Source: CAVDWX01 sp963612735
Lineage (GTDB): Bacteria > Bacillota_I > Bacilli_A > RFN20 > CAG-826
DNA length: 34,719 nt
Direction: 5' to 3'
NCBI GenBank assembly: GCA_963612735.1
Contig: CAVDWX010000096.1
Span: forward strand, 1-34,719
In this document: in pieces, positions 9,201 through 18,915 of the stretch
How the letters are laid out: the number at the start of each line of letters is the position of its first letter
How positions within the stretch are numbered: position 1 is the first letter of the stretch
Position numbers and translations under genes: made by a program
The notes under the pieces: generated by a model
The model's database searches: none
Seen by the model: only the letters and a program-made list of their open reading frames with translations
What the model was told of the DNA's origin: nothing

Positions 9201-12200
9201 GATTTTAGTGTTACATTAGATCAATTGAGTTCTAAATGGAATGGATTGTCTGACGCTGCTAAAGCTTATGTGTCTGAACAGATGGCTGGTGTTCGAAATC
9301 TGAATACAATGACTGCCATTATCGAAACTTGGGAAGACGCTAAGAGTTTAGCGGATGACGCTACGACAGACACAGATTTTATTGATGAAACTCAAGAAAA
9401 ACACATGGAATCTTTAGAAGGTAAAATTGCAAGTTTAAAGGCTTCTTTAGAAGAAATGTGGGTAAATGTTTTAAACACTGATGTTATTCAAGTAGGTATT
9501 GATGCTTTAACAAATTTATTGAATGTATTAAATAATATTTTGGAAGCTGTTGGTAAATTTGGAGATGCTATCGGAAATATTACTGGTGCAAATGGGCTTG
9601 GATCGTTACTTAAGACATTAAGCATGATTGGTGCTGGTGTTGGTTTATATTCTGGATTAGAAAGTAAAAAGAATGGTGGAAGCTTCCTCGAAGGAGTTTT
9701 AACTAATTTTAAAGGGATTAAAGAGATTGGTTCAAATTTCTTAGGCGGTATTTTTAACGCAGTAAAAGGAGTTAGAAAAAATGGCGCTTCTGATTATGAA
9801 TCTCAATTAGAAGCTTATTATGAGGCTCAAGGAGAAGGTTTATCTGGTAAATCAAAAGGTAATAAATCTACAACTGGACGAGGTACTAAATTAGCAAATG
9901 GTTTAACAGGCTTTATTAACGGTTGGAAAGATGCCGGTGTATCAACTGCTGTTGAAAATGTAGAATCATTAGGTGAGGCTGTAGAAACTACTGCTACTTC
10001 TAGTGGTAATTTAGCTCAAAAAACTAGCACTGCTACAAAGGTCATTGGCGGATTAACTAAAGCCACAAGCAAAGGCAAAAATGGTTTTGAGAAGTTTGGA
10101 AGTGCTATTAGAGGCGGACTTCAAGGTTTAACAGGAAATGCCGAGTTATTTTCTGGCTTAAGCTCAACTGCTTTAACAGCAATAGGAGGTGTAACGGCTG
10201 GTCTAGGTGCGGTTGCAATTGGAATAACTACTTTAAATAAGTTAACTAATTCAACAAAAGAGACTAAAGCTGCGACACAAGAAGCAACTGAAAGTTATGA
10301 AACTCAACGTACTACTCTCATGCAGAACAATTCTGCTATAAGTGGTTATAAAAAAGAACTATCTTCTCTAATGGAAGGTGTAACTAAATCAGGTAAGAAT
10401 GTTTCACTAACATCGGATCAATTTGAAAGATATCATGAAATTGTTAATGATATTGCAGACAAACTACCTTCACTGGTAAAAGGTTATGATTCTGAAGGTA
10501 ATGCTATTTTAAGTCTTTCTAAGAATATGGAAGAACTTGATTCTGCTTATACAGATTCCATGTTGGATAATAGTTATAATAACTTAGTACATCAAAATAC
10601 CTACAAAGATAATCTTAATAATGCGCTGGGAAATAAAGCATGGAATACACAATTTGAAGATTTTTGGACTACTAATTCTTTCTTTTCGAAAGCAAAGCGA
10701 TTCTTAGGGTTAGGCGATGAATTGACCGAAGATGATTATGGAACTAGCTCTCCTACTGAAGTTAAAGAATTGTTAGAGACAATGCAAACTTGGGATTATG
10801 ACGATTTTAAAAAGAATAAATCAGAAATTAATTCAAGAGGGCTATTTGATGGTTTAAAAGGCGCTTTAGAATATCTAAGTAGAGATGATATGTTGAATCT
10901 TGGCGAGGTCAAAAGTGCTGACGATTGGAATTCTGTATTAACTCAACTACCTTCGTTTATAAAAACTCAAGATGCTCAAATAGAAGAAGCGACTGAGGGA
11001 CTAAGAACGACTATGACTTCCCTAGTTGATACTATGTCTTTAGATTCCGAGCAGTATCCACAATATTCTCAATTTGGTAAAGATGTCCAAGAAGATTTGA
11101 ACACTATGCTTTCTAATATGTCATCTGATTTAGTGGAACAAATTAGCGATCCTCAAGCCTATGTACAACAAATTTTTGACTCAATTAAAAATGATAAAAG
11201 TTTAGCCATAGACATGAATGAGCTTCTTAATTTTGACGCTGCTGATAGAGATATTACAGAGCAGTCTAAATATATAAAGAGTAGATTGGCTGATTTAGCA
11301 GATGCATTTGGAATGAAGCTAGATAGTAATGGTCTTAATAAAGGCTTAATGGAGATGTTGAATTTAGACGATGCTTATGAGGCATTAACTGAATATGAAA
11401 ATATCAAGCAGGCATATATTAATGGCGATGAATTAATTGGTGTGTCTACTGATAAAAAAACTGTCGAGTCAAGTTCCAAGTCAAAAAAATCAAAAAAGAA
11501 GAAAAATAAGGTAAAGCAAGAATCTACTAGCGATGAAGGTGATGACAGTGAAGAATCCAAGTCGAATAATAGTACCAAAAAGAAATCAAGTCGTAATAAA
11601 AGCAAAAAATATAATTTTGATAATTTAACTACTAAAGACATTGCAAAAGGTCAAGCTTCGAAAGAGTTATTAAAAGAAGCAGAAGAACAGGCAAAGAAGA
11701 ATAGAAAAAGTGCTAGTAAATCTTTAATAGACAATTCTTTATTTAAAGGTTTGGGCAAAATCCAGTCCGATAATTTAAAAGAAACAACAGATGCTAGTAA
11801 TTTAGTTAATAATAAAGTAAAAAAGAAAATTAGCCAACTTGGCAAACAAATTGACAAAACAAATAAGGCGAATGCTGATATTGCAAAAGAAGATGCTGGT
11901 TCCCTTCCGACTAAAGGAAAAAAAAGCAGTCTTTTCGAAATGGATAAAAGTACAACAAAAGCCTTAGATAAATACATTGCAAGCCAACAAAAAGCTACTA
12001 AAGCTAGTTTGGAGACTACAAAAGCTGGAGCTAAAAGCTTACAAATTTTAAATAAGACAACAGATGCTGTCGATAAAAACAGTAATTCTACCACAAATAA
12101 TACTAATAAAAAGAAGTCAAATACTCAGGCAACTAAAAACAATAACGTCTCTGCAAAAACAGCAAAACAACGTGCTAAAGAGTTGAATGAGGCTCTTAAA

Positions 12201-15200
12201 GATTTAAATGTAAGAACTTCTAACGATTTAGCTACATTTAAGGGGCTCTATAATCAATTAGGCGGAGATTTAGATGCAATTAAAAAGAAATATGCTTATG
12301 CTAATATTAATTTAACTGATAATGCATCTGCCATTGAAAAATTAAAATCTAATATAACTACAGTCACAGATAATATATCTAAAATTAATTCTGCTACTAA
12401 AGAGTCTTATGGTAGTACAGGTTTAACCACTAGTAATATAGAGGCTTTAGATACTATTTATGGAAGCTTGGATGGCTATGACCATAGTAAGCTATTCAAA
12501 AGCACTAGTTTAGGTGTAAAAGCTAATGCAACTGAATTGTCAAAACTTAATGAGCAATATAAAAAGTCTGAGATTAAAAAATATACAGATGAAATAGCCG
12601 ACTTAAATAAACAATATGAGGCGGCTTGTGAGAAAGCTGGCGATGCAAGTAGTAGTGTAGCTGAAGTGAATGACGCTATAAACAAAAGAGATACATTAAA
12701 GAGTCAGATTCAAGATGCGGTTGAAGCTCGTTCGCAAATCGAAGGACAAACAAATGCTGTTACAGAATGGCAAAATGCCTTAAGTAATAATGAAGCTGGC
12801 GATTTATACGACACGATTTATTCTTCAGGTATTTCAGGCGCACAATCTAGATGGCAAAAGGGTGAAGTTGGCACAAATGAGTTTAAAAGTTTTGTCAAGA
12901 TGTTCTCTGATCCAAACATCGATTATGGTTCAGCAAGCGCAGAAGATTACGCAAATCTTTATCAAGGAGCGATGGCTAAGGCTCAAAGATATTTTACTGA
13001 GGATGCTGGACAAGGACTTCAAAACTTTATGACTGACCTGCATGACCTAAATAGCTCTATGGCTTATGTTGATGAAAATGGCGCTTGGCAATTAAAGGGG
13101 TCAATTCAAGATATTGCTAATACAATGGGTATTTCTGAAGGTGCTGTACAAGCTATTACAGATAAAATTAGTGATATGGGCGCTAATTTCAATTTTGAAG
13201 AAGAGTCTGCGCAATTAACTAATCTTAGAAGCAAAGCAAATGAAGCATTCACCACGCTTGATGAAGGAATGTCTGAAAATTATGGCATTAACATGGATGC
13301 AGATGAAATAGGTGAAATTGATGACCAAATAAGTAAGCTAGACAAAGCAATGGAAGATGCCGGTGATAACAAGGAGTTAACCGATAAGCTTCAAGAAATA
13401 AAAGATTACTATGAAGCGTTAAGAGGTGAAAAGATTGAAGCTCAAGTTGATCCAGATACCGAAGAAGGCATTCAAAAACTAGGAAGTGACTTAGATTCTT
13501 TAAAACAGAAATATAAAGAAATTGACAATAACTTCTCTATTGATTGGACTAGAAATGATTCTGATTATTATAGTGACAAAAAGGATGAATTTTTAAGTGA
13601 ACTTGAAAAAACAGATGTATATGATGGTGATTCAAAGAAATTCAATACTAATGCTGACGGTTTTAAAGAAGCTTACAATCAATTAGTTGCTTTAAGACAA
13701 AAACAACATGAATTGGAGAATTCAGATAAGATTGAATTTAAAGTAGACACAAGTCAACTTACAGAAGGTCAAAAATCAATAGTCGAGGCACAACAATCTA
13801 TATTTGATGCTATAGATCAGTTTGACGATCAACAAGAAGATATCAATTTAGGTATAAACGTTGATTCTTCATTGGCAGTTAGTAATGCTCAAAATGTTAT
13901 AAGTCAAGTTCAATCATTGGCGCAATCCGCAGATGTTGAAATTCCCGTAGAGGTTAAAAGCGCTGGTAAAGATGAATTGAATAATTGGATTAATAGCACT
14001 GAATGGAAAGACGATGAACAAAAGCAGATTGCTTTAGATGTAGTAGCCAATGCTGATGACGCTCAAGCAGCAATTGCTACATTAGAGGATAGCGACCATA
14101 AAATTGAAGTTCCAATCGAGATACAGCAAAGTTCTCTAACAGCAGCAGCTAAACAATATAGTGAATTCTTCCAAGAAAAATTATCAGGTGATAAATTTGC
14201 TAAAAAGCATGGTACAGATGGTAGTGGAGAATCTGACAGCAAACAAGAAATCGAGATCAATGTTACTGGTAATGCGGACAAGAAAATCGAACAGATTAAA
14301 AGTGACGCAGAGAGTATCGAGGACGTAGATATCAGTGTTAAAGCTGATGGAGCTAGTAGTGCAGCTGATGATTTAAAGAAAATTAAAAACTCTACTAATA
14401 ACTATAATCCAGATGTTACTGTGAATGTTTCTGCTGAAGGTGCCGAAGACGCAGCTAATAATTTGAAGAAGATTCAGAAAGCAACCAATAATTATAATCC
14501 AGATGTTACTGTTAGTGTTTCTGCTGATGGGGCTGAAGAAGCAGCGACTGCTCTTAAGAAGATCCAGAAAGCTACAAACAATTACAACCCAAATGTAAAT
14601 GTTACAGTTACAGCTTCGGGTGCTGATACCGCTGCGACTAATTTAAGCAAGATTAAAAATGCTACTAATAATATTAAATCTAATGTTTCTATAACTGTAA
14701 GTGCAAGTGGAGCTTCAGATGCTGCGGCACAAGTAGGCTCTATTAAAGACGCTTTAAAAGGAATTGATAGAAATATTAATATTAGTGTTAGCTTAAGTGG
14801 AGATATTTCTGCACAGGTCGCATCTATTTCTGCAAGTTTACAGTCTTTAAATACACCTGTGCAATTAAGTGTAAGTGCCGATACATCAGCATTGACTAAT
14901 ATTCAGACTCAGTTATCGCAAGTGAATTCACAATCTGTAGATCCTAGTGTTTCCGTGGTAGATAATGCTTCTGGTGTTTTATCTAGTATTATTGGTTTAC
15001 TAGGTAGTATTAATAGTAAGACGGTTACAGTAACAGTAAATAAAGTCGTCAATAAAGTTGGCGGAGATGACGTGGACGGCACTGCCCATGTGTCTGGTTC
15101 TGCTCATGCTTCAGGTAATGCAAATAAAAAGAAAAAAACTAAGAAGAACAAAAAAAATAAAGCTTATGCTAGAGGTACATGGGGTGCTTCAAACGGTGGA

Positions 15201-15320
15201 TTAAGTTTAATGGGAGAACTTGGTCGAGAGATCGTAGTAAGAGGTTCTAACTGGTTTACAGTTGGTGATAATGGTGCTCAAATGTTCCCTGTTCGTAAGG
15301 GGGACATTATTTTTAACCAT
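3213..15320 (+). CDS. Tail tape measure protein, exon 1 (residues 1-4036)
   Basis: This is the 5' exon of the tape-measure gene, joined to 16302-18905 to give 4903 residues in total. The start follows AAAGGATG at 3200-3207. The tape measure sets tail length, threads the tube and is ejected ahead of DNA. Features in order: long coiled-coil, Lys/Ser/Glu-rich N-terminus (about residues 1-1090), a ~196-residue duplication (about 1088-1473), the TP901-type core (about 1786-2050, with STIDAQLTNINKTMGV and QMAGVRNLNTMTAI), a hydrophobic membrane-like stretch (about 2319-2341), a Lys/Ser low-complexity linker (about 2748-2802), 30-residue repeats (about 3706-3853), and the Gly-rich block with LMGELGREIVVRG and RKGDIIFNH. 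Without splicing, translation runs 11 codons into the intron to a TAA at 15354, giving a 4047-residue truncated product that lacks the C-terminal domain. Confidence 0.93.
6474..7631 (+). repeat. Two-copy ~196-codon duplication in the tape measure
   Basis: Two tandem segments (about 6474-7061 and 7062-7631) encode matching landmarks 588 bases apart: LYDRQNELFEQG and LYDKQNELFEQG, then SKYSSFDIDKDSISID and SKYSSFNVNKDSISID, then SLSDSLF and IVSDSLF. The copies are clearly diverged at the protein level, so the duplication is not recent. Outer limits are approximate. Confidence 0.8.
14328..14771 (+). repeat. Five tandem ~30-codon repeats in the tape measure
   Basis: Units begin at 14328 (28 codons), 14412, 14502, 14592 and 14682 (30 codons each); a degenerate sixth starts at 14772. 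The consensus is a short beta strand (DVTVxVSA), then GAExAA, then a helix LKKIQKATNNYNP. The middle units are nearly identical in protein but differ at many third codon positions, indicating selection on the protein. The exact 90-base period suits unit-wise change in tape-measure length. Confidence 0.88.
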
Positions 15321-15599
15321 AAATTATTGTGGACATATTCAGTAATGAGTATGTAAATATTTATCTAAATGCTGGAAAATCCTAAAGCTAAATATACTAC
15401 AACATAAGATTGAAATAAATCTAAGTGTGACGGTTACGAAAGTAGAAAAAAATATTTAGATGAGAGCGAGGTTAAATCCCCTGCTCTTTTTATAATGGAC
15501 AATCAGCAGCTAATACTCGAATAGAGTAAAGTTCAACGACTATCCCTTAAGGGGAGTAGAATCACAAGCGATTGGTGGTTCGAAAAGGTAAACGTGTAC

Positions 15600-15627
15600 A
15601 AAAAAAAATAGAACCATTGGTTCTATT
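15600..15627 (-). terminator. Rho-independent terminator of the antisense intron gene
   Basis: On the minus strand the stop codon is followed by a 9-10-bp palindromic stem (15607-15627, core AGAACCA/TGGTTCT) and then a run of nine T residues (complement of 15600-15608). The T-tract ends where P8 begins, so the antisense transcript should stop before covering the 5' part of the ribozyme core. Confidence 0.82.
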
Positions 15628-16180
15628 AATTATTATATTGAGCAGCGCCACCATAAAATTTTATACTACCTGAAATTTCGTTTTTGGTTGTATCTTCTGT
15701 ATTTCTTAATGAGCTTATATCCATTTTAAAGTTAGGTTGTTCCGTACCTGTGCGTTCAGAAGATAGTATTGGGTATGTATCTACGGTGTTGCCTTTATAT
15801 TTTACTTTTATTTCATCAAATTTTATGTAGCTTATTTCATTTGATAATGTTATTTTCTCTAAATAAACTGATGTTTCTGGTTTAAAAGTTACATCATATA
15901 AGCCCGTATGATATGTATCCCATCCATTTGTATCTCTCACTTTTTCATCAAATGAATTATAGCCGTAAAACTGTACACTTAAAGAGATAATATCTTTCTT
16001 TGAATTATTATAAAATTTAAAATAAATATCGGATGCACGACCAGCTTTTAATTCTTCTAAAATGGCGCCATCTGGAATGACTGCATATGACTTGTATACA
16101 TCATCATAGCCATAGATAGTTTGTAGATTAAAACTTAATACAATTAAACTTGTGAGTAAAACTTTAAAAATCTTTTTCAT
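15626..16180 (-). CDS. Secreted protein of unknown function carried antisense in the intron
   Basis: 184 residues. ATG 16180 (minus) is preceded by AGGAG (complement of 16190-16194). Residues 1-24 form a Sec signal peptide: KK, a hydrophobic core (VLLTSLIVLSFNL) and a probable cleavage after IYG. No lipobox, TM anchor or sortase motif is seen, so release to the outside is likely. The mature part looks beta-rich; GRASDIYFKFYNNSKKDI followed by VQFYGYNSFDEKV recalls small immunoglobulin-like exported domains (FxLYD or DUF5780 type), a tentative likeness. The C-terminus reads SGSIKFYGGAAQYNN, nearly the same as a peptide in tape-measure exon 2. The gene has its own promoter-like sequence and terminator and lies wholly in the P8 loop. 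It is not an endonuclease or maturase. A moron-type surface or exclusion function is inference. Confidence 0.85.
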   Translation of the reverse strand: MKKIFKVLLTSLIVLSFNLQTIYGYDDVYKSYAVIPDGAILEELKAGRASDIYFKFYNNSKKDIISLSVQFYGYNSFDEKVRDTNGWDTYHTGLYDVTFKPETSVYLEKITLSNEISYIKFDEIKVKYKGNTVDTYPILSSERTGTEQPNFKMDISSLRNTEDTTKNEISGSIKFYGGAAQYNN

Positions 16181-16189
16181 AATCTCTTT

Positions 16190-16235
16190 CTCCTAAGTTA
16201 ATAATATCATATTTTGTACACGAAGATATAGTCTA
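16190..16235 (-). promoter_or_regulatory. Putative promoter and ribosome binding site of the antisense gene
   Basis: On the minus strand TAGACT (complement of 16230-16235; 4 of 6 to TTGACA) lies 18 bases before TATGAT (complement of 16206-16211; 5 of 6 to TATAAT). Transcription would start near 16199, about 5 bases before the AGGAG site at 16190-16194. The leader would be very short. The -35 box overlaps the ribozyme S element. The -35 is weak, so the assignment is tentative. Confidence 0.45.
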
Positions 16236-16301
16236 GTCTCATAAGAAATTATGAGGAGTTTTAACTCTCTATAAAGTAGCGATTTATAGAAAATATATAC
16301 G

Positions 16302-18905
16302 AGACAAACTGAAGAAATTTTGCAAAATGGTTCTGTTACGGCAAATGGTGGTCGTGGAGCGCCTGTAGGATTTAAGGCAAACGCAAATGGCACTGCCCAC
16401 GCAGGTGGTACAGCTTATTTAAATGGGGGAACATATTCTGGTGGATTTAAATTCTATGGAGGAGCATCTCAATATAATGGCTACTCTGCTTCGAACTATT
16501 CAGGATATACAGCTCCAGCGCAGACATATACCGCAGCTTCAAGTGCTGCGTCATCTGCTACAGAAGCAGCGGATGAATTTAATGAAACTATTGACTGGGT
16601 AGAAATCAAAATTGACCGATTAGAACGAAAAATCGACCAACTAGACACTGTAGCTCAATCAGTATTTACATCTTGGGAGAAACGTTCTGAGTCATTAGCA
16701 GACCAATTCTCAAAGGTCACAGACGAGATTGCTCTACAACAATCTGCATATGAAACTTATATTAATAAAGCTAATTCTCTTGGCTTAAGCGAAGAGTATG
16801 CCGCTAAGGTAAGAGATGGCGAATTAAGTATTCAAGATATTACTGATGAAGATTTACATGAAAAGATTCAAGATTATCAGGAATGGTATGAAAAGGCATT
16901 AGATTGTTTGGATGCTCAAGTTGATTTAAAAGAGACGTTACAAGAGATTGTACAGACCGACTTTGATAATTTGATTAAACAATATGAACAATTGGCTGAT
17001 GCAATCGAACATAATACTAACTTGTACGATAATACATTAGATATTATCGAAAACCAAGGTAACTTTGCAGGCGTTGAGTATTATAAAAACTTAATGGATA
17101 GCACGACCGAACAAATGGATGTTGTCCAAAAAGAAATTATTAAGGCTCAAGATACGCTTAATAAAGCACTTTGGTCTGGTAAGATTACCGAAGGTACTGA
17201 ACAATATAATGATAATATTGCCACTATCAATGAATTAAAAGAACAGTGGCAAGATTTATACAATCAGAACTTAGAATATCGTAATGATATGTGGCAAATG
17301 GACTGGGATTCATTTGACAAGGCTCTTGAATATATTGGTAAAGTAACTGATGAAACTAACTTCTTAATTGACTTAATGAGCACGAATGATAATGACTTGT
17401 TCAATAAGAAGAATGGTGAATTAAATGATTGGGGTAAGACCACAGGTGCTTTACACGCTATTAATTATGATGTTTATATGGCTGAAGCTGATAAATACGC
17501 AGCTAAGGTTAAAGAACTCAATGAGATGATAGCAAAAGATCCTACTAATACTATTCTAATTGACCAACGTAATGAGTATGTTAAAGCCCAACAAGAGTCA
17601 ATTCAAGCAGCTCAAGATGAAAAGAAAGCTGTACAAGAATTAATTAGTGATTCTTATGATAAGATGCTTGAAGTCTTAGAGGATTTAATTGATAAGCGTA
17701 AAGAACAGCTAGAAGCCGAAAAGGACTTATACGATTATCAAGAAGAAGTTGTAGATAAAACTAAAGAAATTACTGACCTTCAAAAGCAATTAATGGCAAT
17801 TGAGGGCGATGATTCTGAAGAAGCTAAATCTAAGCGCCAATCATTAACTGAGGATTTAAAAGATGCTCAAAAAGATTTGCAAGATACCGAGTACGACAAA
17901 TGGTTAGATGACCAAGAGACAATGCTTGATAATTTGTATGATGAATACGAAACAATCTTAAACGAGCGTTTAGATCATATCGATGCTTTAATGCAAAGCA
18001 TGATTGATTATGCTAATACTAACGCTGCGAACATTCAAACCACCATTAAGAATGTTGCTTCAGCTTTAGGATATAACATCTCTACTGGTTTAGAAGGTGC
18101 TATATCGGCAAATCAAAAAGATGGCATGACTAATTTTTATGGTGATGGCAAGAATAATACTTCTGCAAATAAATATGTTGAAACAACTTTTGATAAGACA
18201 AATGCTAGTATCAATCAAAGCGGAACTGTAATAAAACCAAACGATACCACATATACTAAAGAACAATGGGAAGCTGAACAACCTAAGCCAGCTCCTACTC
18301 CTGCTGCGCCACAAACTAGATCATTAGATGATGCGACTGTGGCTGGTATTGCTTCCGCTATTTGGTGTGAAGGCAACTCTGGTTGGGGTAACGACCCATA
18401 TCGTAGGGATAGATTAGTTCAGAAATTTGGTGAAGATGGACGTAATAGGGTTCAAAACTATATTAATGCCCATGCTTATAATGGGGATTTGTACCGCTAT
18501 TGGGCTAATAACTTAGGTTATAACGCTAGTAACTTCCACTACTCAGCATTTGAGACTGGTGGATACACTGGTAATGATGAAGGTTTTGCAATGCTTCATG
18601 CCAAAGAGCGTGTCTTAAGTGCTCAACAAACATCAGCATTTGAAGAGTTTATTTATAAACAATTGCCAGAATTAAGTGATTTGCTTGGTTCATTTGATAG
18701 TTCAAGCGTTTCTACTGGTGGTGAATATGCTCAAACTGTTAATGCAGATGTGAATGTTAGCATTTCTCTTCCTAATGTTCAAAATGCAACAGATTTTATT
18801 AATGAATTAAAATCTAATAAGAATTTTGAGAAATTGGTTCAAAGCATGACTGTGGATCAATTAGCTGGTAAAAATTCTTTAGCTAAAAATAGAATTAAAT
18901 TCTAA
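16302..18905 (+). CDS. Tail tape measure protein, exon 2 (last 867 residues)
   Basis: This is the 3' exon, read from AGA 16302 as continuation of His4036. There is no plausible independent start: TTG 16320 has no ribosome binding site. It opens with RQTEEILQNG and a Gly/Ala-rich GTAHAGGTAYLNGG stretch, both usual in tape measures after the conserved GDIIFNH motif. A long coiled-coil region follows (about exon residues 90-580), then a Pro-rich linker (KPAPTPAAPQ), then IASAIWCEGNSGWGNDPYRR. The end carries GGYTGNDEGFAMLHAKERVL and a final helical segment, the usual tape-measure C-terminus that meets the tail tip. Arg codons are often CGT here, unlike the AGA/ATA-rich N-terminus in exon 1. Transcription may end at the hairpin 10 bases past the stop. 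Confidence 0.92.
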   Translation, partial: RQTEEILQNGSVTANGGRGAPVGFKANANGTAHAGGTAYLNGGTYSGGFKFYGGASQYNGYSASNYSGYTAPAQTYTAASSAASSATEAADEFNETIDWVEIKIDRLERKIDQLDTVAQSVFTSWEKRSESLADQFSKVTDEIALQQSAYETYINKANSLGLSEEYAAKVRDGELSIQDITDEDLHEKIQDYQEWYEKALDCLDAQVDLKETLQEIVQTDFDNLIKQYEQLADAIEHNTNLYDNTLDIIENQGNFAGVEYYKNLMDSTTEQMDVVQKEIIKAQDTLNKALWSGKITEGTEQYNDNIATINELKEQWQDLYNQNLEYRNDMWQMDWDSFDKALEYIGKVTDETNFLIDLMSTNDNDLFNKKNGELNDWGKTTGALHAINYDVYMAEADKYAAKVKELNEMIAKDPTNTILIDQRNEYVKAQQESIQAAQDEKKAVQELISDSYDKMLEVLEDLIDKRKEQLEAEKDLYDYQEEVVDKTKEITDLQKQLMAIEGDDSEEAKSKRQSLTEDLKDAQKDLQDTEYDKWLDDQETMLDNLYDEYETILNERLDHIDALMQSMIDYANTNAANIQTTIKNVASALGYNISTGLEGAISANQKDGMTNFYGDGKNNTSANKYVETTFDKTNASINQSGTVIKPNDTTYTKEQWEAEQPKPAPTPAAPQTRSLDDATVAGIASAIWCEGNSGWGNDPYRRDRLVQKFGEDGRNRVQNYINAHAYNGDLYRYWANNLGYNASNFHYSAFETGGYTGNDEGFAMLHAKERVLSAQQTSAFEEFIYKQLPELSDLLGSFDSSSVSTGGEYAQTVNADVNVSISLPNVQNATDFINELKSNKNFEKLVQSMTVDQLAGKNSLAKNRIKF
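16437..16478 (+). repeat. Exon copy of a peptide-coding segment shared with the antisense intron gene
   Basis: This 42-base stretch encodes SGGFKFYGGASQYN. The minus-strand gene encodes SGSIKFYGGAAQYN at 15632-15673. By hand count 32 of 42 bases and 11 of 14 residues match, in inverted orientation. Most differences fall at third codon positions. In the unspliced RNA the two segments could base-pair across the 3' half of the intron. Confidence 0.75.
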
Positions 18906-18915
18906 TAATAATTAG

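Larger units (their letters stand above)
15321..16301 (+). ncRNA. Group I self-splicing intron with a gene in the P8 loop
   Basis: 981 bases interrupt the tape-measure codons. P1 is 5' exon CCAT (15317-15320) paired with GTGG (15329-15332), giving the expected U.G pair at the 5' splice site. A P2-like hairpin lies at 15333-15354. Core elements: P near 15368-15382 (AATGCTGGAAAATCC), Q at 15501-15510 (AATCAGCAGC), R at 15531-15546 (GTTCAACGACTATCCC) and S at 16222-16233 (GAAGATATAGTC). P4 is TGCTG with CAGCA; P7 is GACTAT (15538-15543) with ATAGTC (16228-16233). P8 is a perfect 8-bp helix, 15593-15600 with 16215-16222. A 7-bp P9 hairpin with a GAAA loop lies at 16238-16255. The terminal guanosine is G16301. 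Splicing joins CAT to AGA, restoring the phase-0 frame and the common FNHRQTEE motif. Subgroup IA is likely. No homing endonuclease is present. Confidence 0.93.

Noticed and set aside
11375..12094. Two antisense ORFs rich in Leu, Phe and Ser opposite the tape measure
   Set aside because: They mirror Lys/Ser-rich sense codons (AAA/AAG give TTT/CTT) and have no initiation signals.
14328..14850. Regular ~90-base repeats as a possible CRISPR-like or regulatory array
   Set aside because: The units stay in frame, match at the protein level and lack conserved DNA repeats with unique spacers.
15321..15356. Intron-encoded LLWTYSVMSM as the natural end of the tape measure
   Set aside because: It lies past the conserved GDIIFNH motif, and group I core elements start here; it is read-through into the intron.
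15463..15491. Plus-strand terminator-like hairpin AGAGC...GCTCT followed by TTTTT inside the intron
   Set aside because: It lies between the P and Q elements, where group I introns have P5/P6 peripheral helices, and the stem is bulged. An attenuating effect cannot be excluded.
15626..16180. Intron ORF as a homing endonuclease or maturase
   Set aside because: It has a signal peptide and no LAGLIDADG, GIY-YIG, HNH or reverse-transcriptase motif, and it runs opposite to the intron.
16320..18905. A separate gene starting at TTG 16320
   Set aside because: There is no ribosome binding site, and the frame runs upstream without a stop to the 3' splice site, where it joins tape-measure exon 1 to restore a known motif.
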